Assembly: GCA_029204225.1 (NCBI GenBank)
Contig: CM055111.1
Span: 19,969,003-20,033,002, forward strand
Source of the DNA: Diphasiastrum complanatum
Taxonomy: Eukaryota > Streptophyta > Lycopodiopsida > Lycopodiales > Lycopodiaceae
Length of the DNA: 64,000 bases
Direction: 5' to 3'
Shown here: in pieces, positions 10,185 to 19,639 of the stretch
Numbering within the stretch: the first letter of the stretch is position 1
Layout of the letters: every line of letters starts with the position of its first letter
The notes under the pieces: model-generated
What the model saw: the letters and a program-made list of their open reading frames with translations, nothing else
Databases searched by the model: none
What the model was told of the DNA's origin: nothing
Translations under genes and position numbers: made by a program

Positions 10185-13100
10185 ATTGCTTGCCAAGCTT
10201 TGGGCTGAAAGGTTATCACAAAGTATGATTGGAGTCTTCTCTGGTTCCAGCAAGTGAAGATCCAATAACATCCTCTTGATCCAAAGAATCTCCTTGGTGC
10301 ATGTTGTTAATGCCTTGTACTCGGCTTCGGTGGAAGATAGAGAGATAGTTGGTTGCTTCTCTGATAGCCATGAGACCACTCCATCTCCAAGATAGATTGC
10401 AAAGGCACTTGTTGACTTCCTATCCATTTGATCACCTGCAAAATCTGAATCTGAAAATCCACAAAGGTTAGGTGTAGTACCTCCATACAAGATGCCAAAA
10501 TCTCTAGATCCCGAGATGTATCTAAGTACTCTCTTTCCTAGCTTCCAATGAGCCTCACTAGGATCTTGCATAAATTGACTTAGTTTACCAACCACAAAGC
10601 TTAGATCAGGTTTTGTGATGGTTAACCATATAAGAGATCCTATTAGCTTTCTATAGAGAGTAATGTCCTTGAAGGATCTTTCATTACTTCTTGTAGTTAG
10701 CTTTACATTTGATTCCATAGGAGTAGAAACAACTTTACAATCTTCCATATGAAACCTTTTTAGAATAGAGTTAACATACTTTTCTTGACATATGAATGTA
10801 GATTTAGAAGTTCTAATAATCTCTATTCCTAAGATATAATGAAGTTTACCAAGATCTTGAATTTCAAACTCTCTTTTGAGTGCCATCTTGATTTCATCTA
10901 TATCTAGATTGTTACCACCACTTAAGATAATGTCATCAACATAGATCAAAAGTAAAGTGATATCATTTTCATTCAATCTAAAGTAGAGAGAATGATCATA
11001 CTCACTCATAACAGAGTTTTGAGAAAGTAAGAAGGAATTGAGCTTAGCATACCAACTCCTTGGTGCTTGCTTTAGCCCATACAAACTCTTTTGGAGATAG
11101 CACACATGATTAGGCTCATCATGTGAAACATAGCCCTCGGGTTGCTCCATGTAAATATCTTCTTCAAGATCACCATTCAAGAAGGCATTAGTAACATCCA
11201 TTTGCCACATATCCCAATCATAAAGAGTTGCAAGAGAGATTAGGATTCGAATAGTTACCATCTTTGCCACGGGTGCAAAGGTCTCATCATAGTCAATACC
11301 ATATTCTTGAGCATACCCCTTTGCCACCAACCTTGCCTTGTACTTGTTGATTGATCCATCTTGATTTGTCTTGATCTTGAAGATCCACTTACAACCAATT
11401 GCCTTCTTGTCCTTTGGAAGCTTTACCAACCTCCATGTGTTGCTTTTGATGAGTGCTTGATGCTCATGATCCATGGCTTGGATCCATTCCTTCTTTTGAA
11501 TTGCTTCACCTACACAAGTTGGTTCATCAAAAGAGGTAAGAAAAGCAAAGTTAGAGTTGTCCACCACTTGCTTTCCTTTTTCATCATAGGTTAGCCTTGA
11601 TGGCTTAGCCCTTTGCCTTTGAGTCTTCCTTGAAGTTTGCTTTGGAGTGGCATCTCCATCTTCATCCAAGACATCTTGCACATCATGATGATTAGTAGGC
11701 ACATCAACATCAACATCAACAACATTGGAAACATTCTCTTCATGAAAGATGACATCCCTACTTATGACAACTTTCTTTGTAGAAGGAATGTACACTTTGT
11801 AAGCCTTGCTTACTTCACTATAGCCAACAAACACACCCTTCTTTGATGAAGGATCTTCTTTAGTTCTATCATCAAGTGTGATATTGACAAAACATGTACA
11901 TCCAAAGATCCTACAATGCTTGACACTCGGCCTTCTACCATAAAGAACCTCATGAGGAGTTTTACCATCCAAGGAAGCACTTGTCCATCTATTACATAGA
12001 TAGTTAGCACATGCTAAAGCTTCCCCCCAAAAAGACTTAGCAAGATTAGCATGTAGTCTCATTGCCTTGGCACATTCACAAAGGGTTCTATTCTTCCTCT
12101 CGGCCACTCCATTCTGTTGTGGAGTCCTAGGACTAGACATCTCCCTCTTAATCCCATGTGCTATACAAAAGTCTTTGAACCTATTTGAGGTGTATTCCCC
12201 TCCATTATCAGATCTTAAGCATTTGATCTTTGTATTGAATTGGTTTTCCATTTCATTCTTGAACTTGACAAATGCAGCAAACACTTCATCCTTACTTTTA
12301 AGAAGATAGATCCAAGTATACCTACTAAAGTCATCAATGAAAGTTGCATACATCTTTGCCCCACCATTGCTAGTTGTACTAGAAGAATGAATATCAGAAT
12401 GCACAAGTTGAAAAGCTTCTTTAGATCTAGAAGTAGATCTAGAATAAGCAAGTCTATGAGATTTGGACAAGGCACAATGTTCACAAACACTATTGTTTGC
12501 AACAAGACTTTTAGGGAGACCAAGAACAAGCTCTTTCTTTGCCATTACCTCCAAAGATTTGAAGTTGGGATGGCCCAACCTCTTGTGCCAAACTTCTTGG
12601 TTTGTCAATTGCTCCCTAGCCATACATCCTTCATGATTAGAGATCACACATGCATCAAGCTTGAAAAGTTTACCATGCCTCCTACCTTGAGCAATCAAGG
12701 ATCCACATTTACTTATCAAACATGCATCTCCAATGAACTCCACATCAAGTCCTTTGTCAATCATTTGACTTACACTAAGCAAATTCTTAGTGATTGAAGG
12801 AATGTACAAAACATTTTCAAGATTTGCTTTCCTATTTGTTGAAAGGGAAATAGGAATAGTGCCTATGCCTTTGATGTCACATTGACCATCATTTGCAGTG
12901 TAGATGATGTTACCTTCTCCCTCATAAGACAATAAGGATGTAAAGTATTCCTTATGTCTTGTCATGTGAGATGAGGCTCCACTATCAATCCACCAAGGAT
13001 CATTATCATCTATGTTGGCTAACAAACTTGAAGTCATAACAAGTGATTCACATGTGTTATGTTCTTTCTCATCTATTGTAAGATTTCCTTGCCTCTCTCC

Positions 13101-13910
13101 TTGCTCTCTTTTCTTCTTATAACATTCATTTGCAAAATGACCTTTTATCCCACAATAAAAGCACTTGAACTTTGACTTATTGTTCTTAGTAGAAGAGGAA
13201 GAGGAAGAGTGATCATCATGATCAAAGTTACCACCTTTGGACCATTTCCCTTTGCCTTTACCTTTGCCCTTGAATTTGCCTTTTGTGAAGAAAGCCTCTT
13301 CACCTCCACCTTGCAAGGATGCACCATCAAGCTTTGATTGCAACCTATGTTCTTCAGCCAATAAGATTTCTTGCAAGTCAACCACACTTGGCAAGACTCT
13401 TTGAATGGCAAAACTTTGCACAAGGTTAGCATGTTCATTTAGCAAACCATTCAACATAACTTGGACTATTTCACCATCTTTTATGTTCTCATCAATGCAT
13501 GCTAAATCATCACTTAGGGACTTAACTCTCAAGATAAATGCATGAGCACTTTCACCCTCTCTTTGCCTACTAGAAAATATTTGTCTCCTTAGGGTCAATA
13601 CCCTAGATGTGGACTTTGATTCAAAGAGCTTCTTTAAGGCATTCCATGCCTCACTTGCACTTTGACACTTTCCAACTTCCTTGAGAAGTTCATTTGTAAC
13701 ATTCATTTTAATGATATGAAGAGCCCTTTTGGCCTTCTTATCAAACCTTTGTTGCTCTTGAAGTGTGAGAGGTCTCTCTTCAATTTCTGCAACTATGTCC
13801 ATGAGTTCATTCAACTCAAGTAAGGACTCCATCCTCACTTTCCAAGTAGAGTAGTTTGATGAACTCAACCTTTCACTAGACTCTAGCATGATCCCACCAT
13901 TGGAAGCCAT
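10164..13910 (-). CDS. Ty1/copia gag-pol polyprotein, 3'-truncated
   Basis: An uninterrupted 1248-codon minus-strand frame from ATG at 13908-13910. In order: gag (SNYSTWKVRMESLL at about 20), zinc knuckle CFYCGIKGHFANEC (about 250), protease DSGASSHM (about 308), GAG-pre-integrase HKRLGHPN (about 443), integrase core with HSDI, LRSDNGGEY and GVAERKN carrying D, D and E, reverse transcriptase with MDVTNAFLNGDL and the YVDDIIL catalytic box, and RNase H with SDSDFAGD, SSTEAEYKAL and LCDN. It stops early: at about 10185 RNase H runs into the neighbouring LTR, which adds CEKYRS and a stop, so the last part of RNase H is lost. No LTR or primer site of its own remains; the leader ends near 14040. 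All visible catalytic residues are kept, so it is the youngest coding element here, but truncated and not autonomous as seen. Confidence 0.93.
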   Translation of the reverse strand: MASNGGIMLESSERLSSSNYSTWKVRMESLLELNELMDIVAEIEERPLTLQEQQRFDKKAKRALHIIKMNVTNELLKEVGKCQSASEAWNALKKLFESKSTSRVLTLRRQIFSSRQREGESAHAFILRVKSLSDDLACIDENIKDGEIVQVMLNGLLNEHANLVQSFAIQRVLPSVVDLQEILLAEEHRLQSKLDGASLQGGGEEAFFTKGKFKGKGKGKGKWSKGGNFDHDDHSSSSSSTKNNKSKFKCFYCGIKGHFANECYKKKREQGERQGNLTIDEKEHNTCESLVMTSSLLANIDDNDPWWIDSGASSHMTRHKEYFTSLLSYEGEGNIIYTANDGQCDIKGIGTIPISLSTNRKANLENVLYIPSITKNLLSVSQMIDKGLDVEFIGDACLISKCGSLIAQGRRHGKLFKLDACVISNHEGCMAREQLTNQEVWHKRLGHPNFKSLEVMAKKELVLGLPKSLVANNSVCEHCALSKSHRLAYSRSTSRSKEAFQLVHSDIHSSSTTSNGGAKMYATFIDDFSRYTWIYLLKSKDEVFAAFVKFKNEMENQFNTKIKCLRSDNGGEYTSNRFKDFCIAHGIKREMSSPRTPQQNGVAERKNRTLCECAKAMRLHANLAKSFWGEALACANYLCNRWTSASLDGKTPHEVLYGRRPSVKHCRIFGCTCFVNITLDDRTKEDPSSKKGVFVGYSEVSKAYKVYIPSTKKVVISRDVIFHEENVSNVVDVDVDVPTNHHDVQDVLDEDGDATPKQTSRKTQRQRAKPSRLTYDEKGKQVVDNSNFAFLTSFDEPTCVGEAIQKKEWIQAMDHEHQALIKSNTWRLVKLPKDKKAIGCKWIFKIKTNQDGSINKYKARLVAKGYAQEYGIDYDETFAPVAKMVTIRILISLATLYDWDMWQMDVTNAFLNGDLEEDIYMEQPEGYVSHDEPNHVCYLQKSLYGLKQAPRSWYAKLNSFLLSQNSVMSEYDHSLYFRLNENDITLLLIYVDDIILSGGNNLDIDEIKMALKREFEIQDLGKLHYILGIEIIRTSKSTFICQEKYVNSILKRFHMEDCKVVSTPMESNVKLTTRSNERSFKDITLYRKLIGSLIWLTITKPDLSFVVGKLSQFMQDPSEAHWKLGKRVLRYISGSRDFGILYGGTTPNLCGFSDSDFAGDQMDRKSTSAFAIYLGDGVVSWLSEKQPTISLSSTEAEYKALTTCTKEILWIKRMLLDLHLLEPEKTPIILCDNLSAQSLASNCEKYRS

Positions 13911-14040
13911 GATTCTAATGTTTCTTCAACTTTTAGGTTCTGTCCTAAAGCACTTAGCACTCACTTTTCTCTCAACAAATGATAGATAAAGAGATCTATG
14001 AAGATTTAGGACCCTAAAACACTTCTATCTTGAACCTCCA
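13911..14040 (-). other. Remnant 5' leader of the copia
   Basis: AT-rich sequence upstream of the gag ATG. The expected primer site is absent, and near 14040 the sequence changes to the SET-like fragment on the other strand, so the element's 5' end is cut. Confidence 0.5.
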
Positions 14041-14043
14041 GAT

Positions 14044-14280
14044 GTGCACGAAAACATTGTTGCATATATAAATAGTTCCATTGGCCACCCTCTATTGACA
14101 AATTGTGATTTTGAAGAATGCACCAATGGAAAAGAAGAATGTTTTACTAGGAATGTAAAGGGCACTTATGTAAGGGTCTGTGCCACTAGATCTATTAGGT
14201 TTGGGGAGGAATTGTTCATCAAGTATAGTTTCAACCATCCTCTACCCAAATGTTTGCAAAAGATAATAAGTCAAATGTGA
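14044..14280 (+). pseudogene. SET-domain-like C-terminal fragment
   Basis: A 78-codon frame reads HENIVAYINSSIGHPLLTNC near the start, then VRVCATRSIRFGEELFIKYS and a stop after HPLPKCLQKIISQM. The order I-N-x-S ... N-C, then V-x-A-T-R-x-I-x-x-GEEL-x-x-x-Y follows the end of SET methyltransferase domains: the NHxxxPN-like pocket and the ATR-I-GEE-L-Y catalytic Tyr motif. The usual H of NHS is replaced by S. No start of the domain is seen here; a matching N-terminal piece (SEHFPEAGLGLFAL) lies in the inverted copy near 25830-25915. Function not shown; could be a captured host gene piece. Confidence 0.5.
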
Positions 14281-14743
14281 AGATTTAAATTTTGTTGATA
14301 TGCAGAGATGTATAATCCATGCATCTTGTATTTGGTTTGTGTCATTAAATATGTCAAATGTTAGGAGCATTATTCGTCATTTGCCTAGATGTTTACATAA
14401 GATAATAAGTGAAAGCTAATGAATGTGAAATCCATAAATATGTAAATATGTAGAAGCGTGCAATTCTTTGAGTTCATTGAATATTAACAAGTTGAAAAGA
14501 AAAATGGTCTATTAGATACATTGGTATGTTCATACTTTTTAAACAAAGAGGTAATTTATATTCATATGCAACCTTTATCAAGTATTGGAAGGAAATGTTT
14601 ATCAAGCATTGTTTCAACCTACTTCTTGTTATTTTGGTATATAGGATTCTTCATCCTCATTTAGCGTTGGAGACAATAATCCTCGTAATGGTCGACGTAG
14701 ACGACGAATGTAATACAACGGTCCTCATATAAAGCAATTACCT
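14281..14743. other. AT-rich spacer within SET-like repeat
   Basis: No coding signal. The motif around ACTTAT/TGTTTACATAAGATAATAAG (14390) repeats the end of the SET fragment (AAGATAATAAGTC at 14261), and TTCATCAAGTATAGTTTCAACC (14214) recurs as TTTATCAAGCATTGTTTCAACC near 14598, so the SET 3' part is partly duplicated here in eroded form. Confidence 0.45.
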
Positions 14744-16500
14744 CATCGTCTACGTCAAGGCTTAAAAGAGATGATGGAAATTAATGCATCTGAATCTAGC
14801 TCATCTAGATCTACTTCTTCACAAACAAGTTCCAACGATGAAAATGAGCTTCCAATGGTCAAGTTAAATGGAGCACTAAGAAGTATATATGGCTTACATC
14901 CTCAATATCGGAGTATTGTAGAAAACTATCTGCAAACTAATTCTCTCCAGCCTGGGTTTCGATTAAGGGAAACTATGGAATATGTTTTAAAGTACGAGCA
15001 ACGAGAACAAAGGCTTAAGCTGGAAGCTGAAAGAAAAGAAGAACAATCTAGGTGGTTTGAGAAAATGAAGATGTGAATTCAGAACTTAGTGAGTGTATAT
15101 ACTAAAGCATCAACAGATCGACAACCGCATGTGAATGAAAGGGAAGAAACTTATGAAGATGAAGATGATCCCAGCAATGAGTCTAATGAGCAAAGTGACA
15201 ATGACAAAGCGGATGAGTGAAGCAAGGACAATGATTCGGATGAGCAAAGCGACAATGAAAGTCAAGTCCCAAGTCTAGATATAGTTGCAGTCAAAGAATT
15301 CCAATTCAAGATTCGGACCAAGTGGCAACAGTAGATGGTAAAAATCAAGATTCAGATGAAAGTCGAGATTTATATCAGGATGTGAAGATAATTGAACATC
15401 CTTTTGAGTGCTTCAACGATTTATATGGGCAACTGCAAATTTTATATTTCAAAACGAGAGTCCATTTTAGAGATCAATCAGGTCGAATATCTACAACCAC
15501 CTATGAATGAGGTATTGACCAAATTTGAAGAAATATTTTTTGGTCAACAGTATGCCCAGAGACATGTGTCAATATTCATGCCGACTACTTCATTTGGAGC
15601 ATTTATATACGAACATGGGAATGAAAGGGAAGAAACTTATGAAGATGAAGATGATCTTAGCAATGAGTCTAATGAGCAAAGTGACAACGACGAAGCGGAT
15701 GAGCGAAGCAAGGACAATGATTCGGATGAGCAAAGCGACAATGAAAGTCAAGTCCCAGGTCTAGATATAGTTGCAGTCAAAGAATTCCAATTCAAGATTC
15801 GGACCAAGTTGCAACAGTAGATGGTAAAAATCAGGATTCAGATGAAAGTCGAGATTTATATCAGGATGTGAAGATAATTGAACATCCTTTTGAGTTTAAC
15901 TTCAACCATCAAAGTCCGGAACTTGACCTACATGATGCATTAATCTGGTGAATGATCAAGCAACTATGGGTCATCAAAATGAGAAGATTGTTATGCTCAA
16001 AGAAAGTCGATCAAGGCATTCACCAAAATTTCAAAATGAGGACTATATGGAACCGATATTCCATGGCTTGGAATTGAGTGGCTATTTAAAGGATCCGCGA
16101 TCTGCGAACCAATTCAATTTGATTTGGGAGACTTTGAGAATATTTTCTTTTTGACAACAATCTAATGGAGTATGAGGTATTCAACAAGGATATTGTCCAC
16201 AATGAAGAGATTTCATTATTCCATATAATCTAACTTGTATCAATACCTTGGATTATTGTTCAATGCCTCATAACTTCAGTTGGAGAACCCTATTCCTAGA
16301 GATTCTCTAGAACTCAAAAGCCAATATGTAATTCACGTGCATATTTAGCATGTATGGATGTGAATATTTATTGGGAATATTCTCTCAGTCAACCAATACT
16401 CTATAGGAGCTGATTTTAAAATATGCCATCAATCTATATCAGTTTCTTTGGAGAAGTTCGCATAACTCAATCGATACTAGCTCAGTGAATCTTTCATTCA
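14744..16500 (+). pseudogene. Unidentified acidic repeat protein, inverted-pair copy S1
   Basis: Matches 24000-25845 in reverse complement, but shuffled. In order here: a Ser-rich start and a charged helical part (14771-15076; LNGALRSIYGLHPQYRSIVE, YVLKYEQREQRLKLEAERKE), an Asp/Glu/Ser-rich tract (15126-15395), a hydrophobic segment (15404-15612; STIYMGNCKFYISKRESILE, QRHVSIFMPTTSFGAFIYEH), a second copy of the acidic tract (15613-15895), then NDQATMGHQNEKIVMLKESR (15948-16150) and VNIYWEYSLSQPILY (16370). In the 24-kb copy the hydrophobic segment comes last, so this copy is rearranged. Many stops. I do not recognise the protein; upstream SET-like pieces hint it was a SET-containing protein or element. 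Confidence 0.6.
15126..15895 (+). repeat. Internal duplication of acidic tract flanking a 217-bp segment
   Basis: About 270 bp at 15126-15395 are repeated at 15613-15895 with few changes (GGGAAGAAACTTATGAAGAT ... AACATCCTTTTGAG). Between them is the hydrophobic segment that in the inverted copy lies about 1 kb further on. Suggests unequal exchange or template switching between two tandem or co-packaged copies. Confidence 0.8.
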
Positions 16501-16504
16501 ATAA

Positions 16505-16800
16505 TGTCAACAAAGGGCACCCGGACTGTACCTGCAAGTACGGTACTGCAAAACAGAGTGATTGCAGTGGAGAAAGTGTTCGGAGTGCACCAAAAGTGAT
16601 TTCACCATTCCATTGGGCATGTAGTTGGGAGTTGGCAACAAAGTGCATTTCGGAAGGCGACGCCGATTTGGCTTTCAATTTGGCAAAAAACCAGTAAGTG
16701 GCCTGATAAGGAGAAAATAGCAGGTCATTATCTTCAATTTCTGACATCGTAGTTGGCCTCGGCATACAGCTTTTAGCAACTCGACATACAGCTTTTAGCC
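16505..16800. repeat. Dispersed repeat R, copy 1
   Basis: About 280 bp nearly identical to 49858-50137. On the minus strand both copies hold an open frame with the same 80-odd residues (EDNDLLF, PYQAT, WFFAKLKAKSASPSEMHFVA, NGEITFGALRTL, QSGCPL). I do not recognise the protein. An AG/GT junction (TTGCAG/GTACAGTCCGGG) lies inside. In this copy ACATACAGCTTTTAGC is doubled at 16765-16800. Joined to the S1 fragment on the left at about 16504. Confidence 0.7.
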
Positions 16801-16919
16801 TACGGTTGAAGTTTCAAGCAGTTTTGCGATGGCAAACATGGGAGAGTAACTGTAACGCAAATTCTCCACAGTTTTTTACCTATTATGAAATTAGAGTTTT
16901 GATTAACAAAGAGATTATT

Positions 16920-17668
16920 AAGTCCATATCGAAGGCAATTTTTTGAAATAACAATGTTCACAATATCACAACTTTTTTTGCACATACCCTTTCATACAAA
17001 AATTTGTGCAAATTTTCACTACAATTTTTTGAAATTTTAAAATAAACAAAACACTTCTCGCTTATTTGACAGTAGGGAAGGGCCTTTCTTTATGCCTATG
17101 CGGAAGAGCATTGCAAAACTCCTCTCCACCCCAAAATAAATCCCCATACCATAACAATATAAATACTTTAAAATAACCATGCTTGTACAAAACTTACTTG
17201 TAATAGAAAAGCATAAATGTAGCATAAAATCTGATGCTAAAAAGGCGTATGCCTCACAAAAAGACTCAATTAGTTGGTGTGAACACGTCTTGCTGGCAAT
17301 GAAAGCAATGGATAACCTCTTGTGACATTTTCTCTATTATTCTCGTGCATTATTCTTAATCTCGTTTTGTTAAAATCTTAAAGTTAGAGCTAAGTAGGGC
17401 TATGATTCGGCTCGGCACAATTCTGTACAGCGTGTAAACAAGTTTGATAGATTATAAATGGATTGAAGGAGAGAACTGCTCTTTGTTGAGATTCAACATC
17501 ACTGCCTTACTCGGAACTCCATATCGACATTGCTGGACACCCATCATCTTATTATTGTTTACGAATATGGCAGGTTCTTATAACTTTGGTTGTGCCTAGA
17601 GGGGATTGACTACACAGAAGCAGATACAGAGTTCAGGTTAACCTGTGATAGAGTAGGAAATTGGATCT
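16920..17668. repeat. Dispersed repeat T, copy 1
   Basis: Direct repeat of 51674-52370, starting GTCCATATCGAA and ending AGGAAATTGGATCTT. Only this copy has an extra 50 bp (about 17510-17559) after GCCTTAC. Since repeats R and T follow each other at both places, R+T is probably one larger repeat, split at 50.1-51.7 kb by a copia fragment. No protein recognised. Confidence 0.8.
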
Positions 17669-18180
17669 TGAATCTTTCCTGGATTTGCTTAAAAACAATA
17701 TATGTCTAGATGGCCTTCTCTGATGTATCTTTAGCTGGCTCATCCATCTGCGTAGACTGGTCTTGGCGCTGGACATGTTCTTTATCTTCAAAATTCTGGA
17801 TTTGGCTTGATTGAAACTTAGCCTCTTCCAGTTCTTCTTTCAATTTCTCATATGAAACTATTTAGGGTTGCAAATATTGCAGTTGGAAGGTCTGGATAAA
17901 TTTTTCTTGACTACCTTTCCAAGTTGCTGGGTCGATCCTGTATCTCCCATGAGATACACAAGCTCCCAATGTGACTTTGGCACTTATCCGCCATAGAATT
18001 GTCTCTTCGGCTTGTTTCTTATAGATTTGGTTGTCTTTCCTCAACAGAGTCTATAGAATTCTACAGCTAGGCAACAGAGTCCTGAAGCTGCTTTGATTTG
18101 CTTGGGCACTCTCCTTGTTGGTAATGGCATTGCTGAGTTTGTCGCTCAGCTCCTCGTTACTACTCTACAAAGTAGCTTGT
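17669..18180 (-). pseudogene. Fragment of gypsy-associated extra coding region
   Basis: Matches 58880-59395 closely. Minus strand encodes QIYKKQAEETILWRISAKVT, VSHGRYRIDPATWKGSQEKF and IQTFQLQYLQP, the same residues as the coiled-coil region downstream of the gypsy integrase at 57.9-60.6 kb. Stops interrupt it. At about 18175 the similarity ends abruptly. Confidence 0.75.
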
Positions 18181-18550
18181 GCAACATCTGACTCAGAGCT
18201 CAGAAAGACACGGGGTCTCTTGGCTCGAAAGCGATATTGCAGAGTAGGCGGTATCGGACTCAAGCGCACTGTGAGAGGGCAGAAGCTTGAAAGATGAAAG
18301 AGCGCACTTGAGAGCGATATCGGGAGCTAAAAGCAAAAATTTTGCGAAAAAAAATGAAAATTTCGAGCTTCTGTATGAAAGTTTTGCACGTGTGAAAAGA
18401 CGGCAGAGACACGTGTCGTCAGATGATTAGACCACGTGGAATGTCCGTACTAGTAATGATGAGCCAAGTATGAGGCCACGTGGGCTGAGACACGTGTGCG
18501 AATCCCTAATCGACACGTGTCATTCACGCACGTGACATATGTTAGATCAA
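18181..18550. promoter_or_regulatory. CACGTG-box cluster (seven in 148 bp)
   Basis: CACGTG occurs at 18387, 18410, 18433, 18477, 18491, 18514 and 18529 (first base of each); three are the 8-mer ACACGTGT. By chance one would be expected about every 4 kb. CACGTG with ACGT core is the G-box/ABRE class bound by plant bZIP and bHLH regulators, so this resembles a dense enhancer, perhaps from an LTR or a lost gene promoter. Which transcript it served is not visible. The left part (18181-18380) has no recognisable content. Confidence 0.6.
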
Positions 18551-19110
18551 TCATAGAAAATCTGGATGCTGCAATGAACATGGATCAATAGGATACAATG
18601 TTCCTAATGACCATAAATCTATATGTTTTAGCTTTTCCTCTCTGTATTGGACCATATCAGAAGTTGACAATTTGGGTTGTTTTGAATTTCTCGTCCTGAG
18701 CGGAGCATATTTTGGTGACAAATCCACGTGAAGATGATAAAGCTTTTTCATCAGTACAATAGTATAGTAACAAACAACATAATGACAATAACAAAACTCG
18801 AGATGGCGCTAACAACTCTGCTGGAGATAGAGATGGCATAGGCTTTTTCGGAAATGTCACTCCTAATTCAAATTTTTGAGTGTTCACAACTATTGGGAGG
18901 GAATATTTCAGCATTTTGAAAAATTATATTTTAACTGTGGTTAAACACCAGTGAATTTGATGTGACTAAACTAAGGTGCATTCATTTACATGGAAAGTAG
19001 TGCAAGCAGATGTCTAAATAAGTTAGAAAATGATATTATAATTACTTTATAATTAGTTTTCTCTCTCCTACATGGCATTTCTTATAGGGCCCTCTTTGGG
19101 CCCATATTTT
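18551..19110. other. No gene recognised
   Basis: AT-rich sequence with only short frames. GGGCCC words near 19088 and 19099 precede the copia piece. Nothing else supported. Confidence 0.5.
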
Positions 19111-19125
19111 CCCTAATGATCTGCT

Positions 19126-19374
19126 ATGGAGGAAGCCAAACCGCCAACATCCTTGAAGCCTACACAGGCAGAATATGTCGCTACCATAAAATCAACTTCT
19201 AGATTTGTATTTTTATACAACCAAGGCCCAATCTCATGGAACAGTCAGAAGCAGACCTCAGTTGCATTGTCATCAACGAAATTTGAATACATGGCTATCA
19301 CAAATACAACCAAAGAAGTGATTTGGCTAAGGCAACTGCTTGCAGACATCAACCTAAGGCTCCTCAAAACTTGA
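19126..19374 (+). pseudogene. Copia RNase H fragment
   Basis: The 82-codon frame reads STSRFVFLYNQGPISWNSQK, SVALSSTKFEYMAITNTTKE and VIWLRQLLADI, the copia RNase H middle. The catalytic Glu of the STEAEY motif is changed to STKFEY. RT upstream and the rest downstream are missing. Confidence 0.8.
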
Positions 19375-19639
19375 CTCGATAGTTTCTTCGAAGAAGAAAA
19401 GAAATTCCTCAAAGAAGAAATCATCGCACAAATCTGTAACGAAGGAAGATCTTAAAGATGATCCTAATTATGATCATGATGCCACCAAGCTATTTTCGAA
19501 GAATATTTTTGCAGAAGCTAAAGAAATTATCAATTCCGAATTACAAATAGTTGCTGTAGAGAAGAAAGTCACATTCAAGGAAGAGGATGTTGAAATCAAG
19601 AAGACCAAATTTTCTGATGCCACGATTGACAAGCCTATT

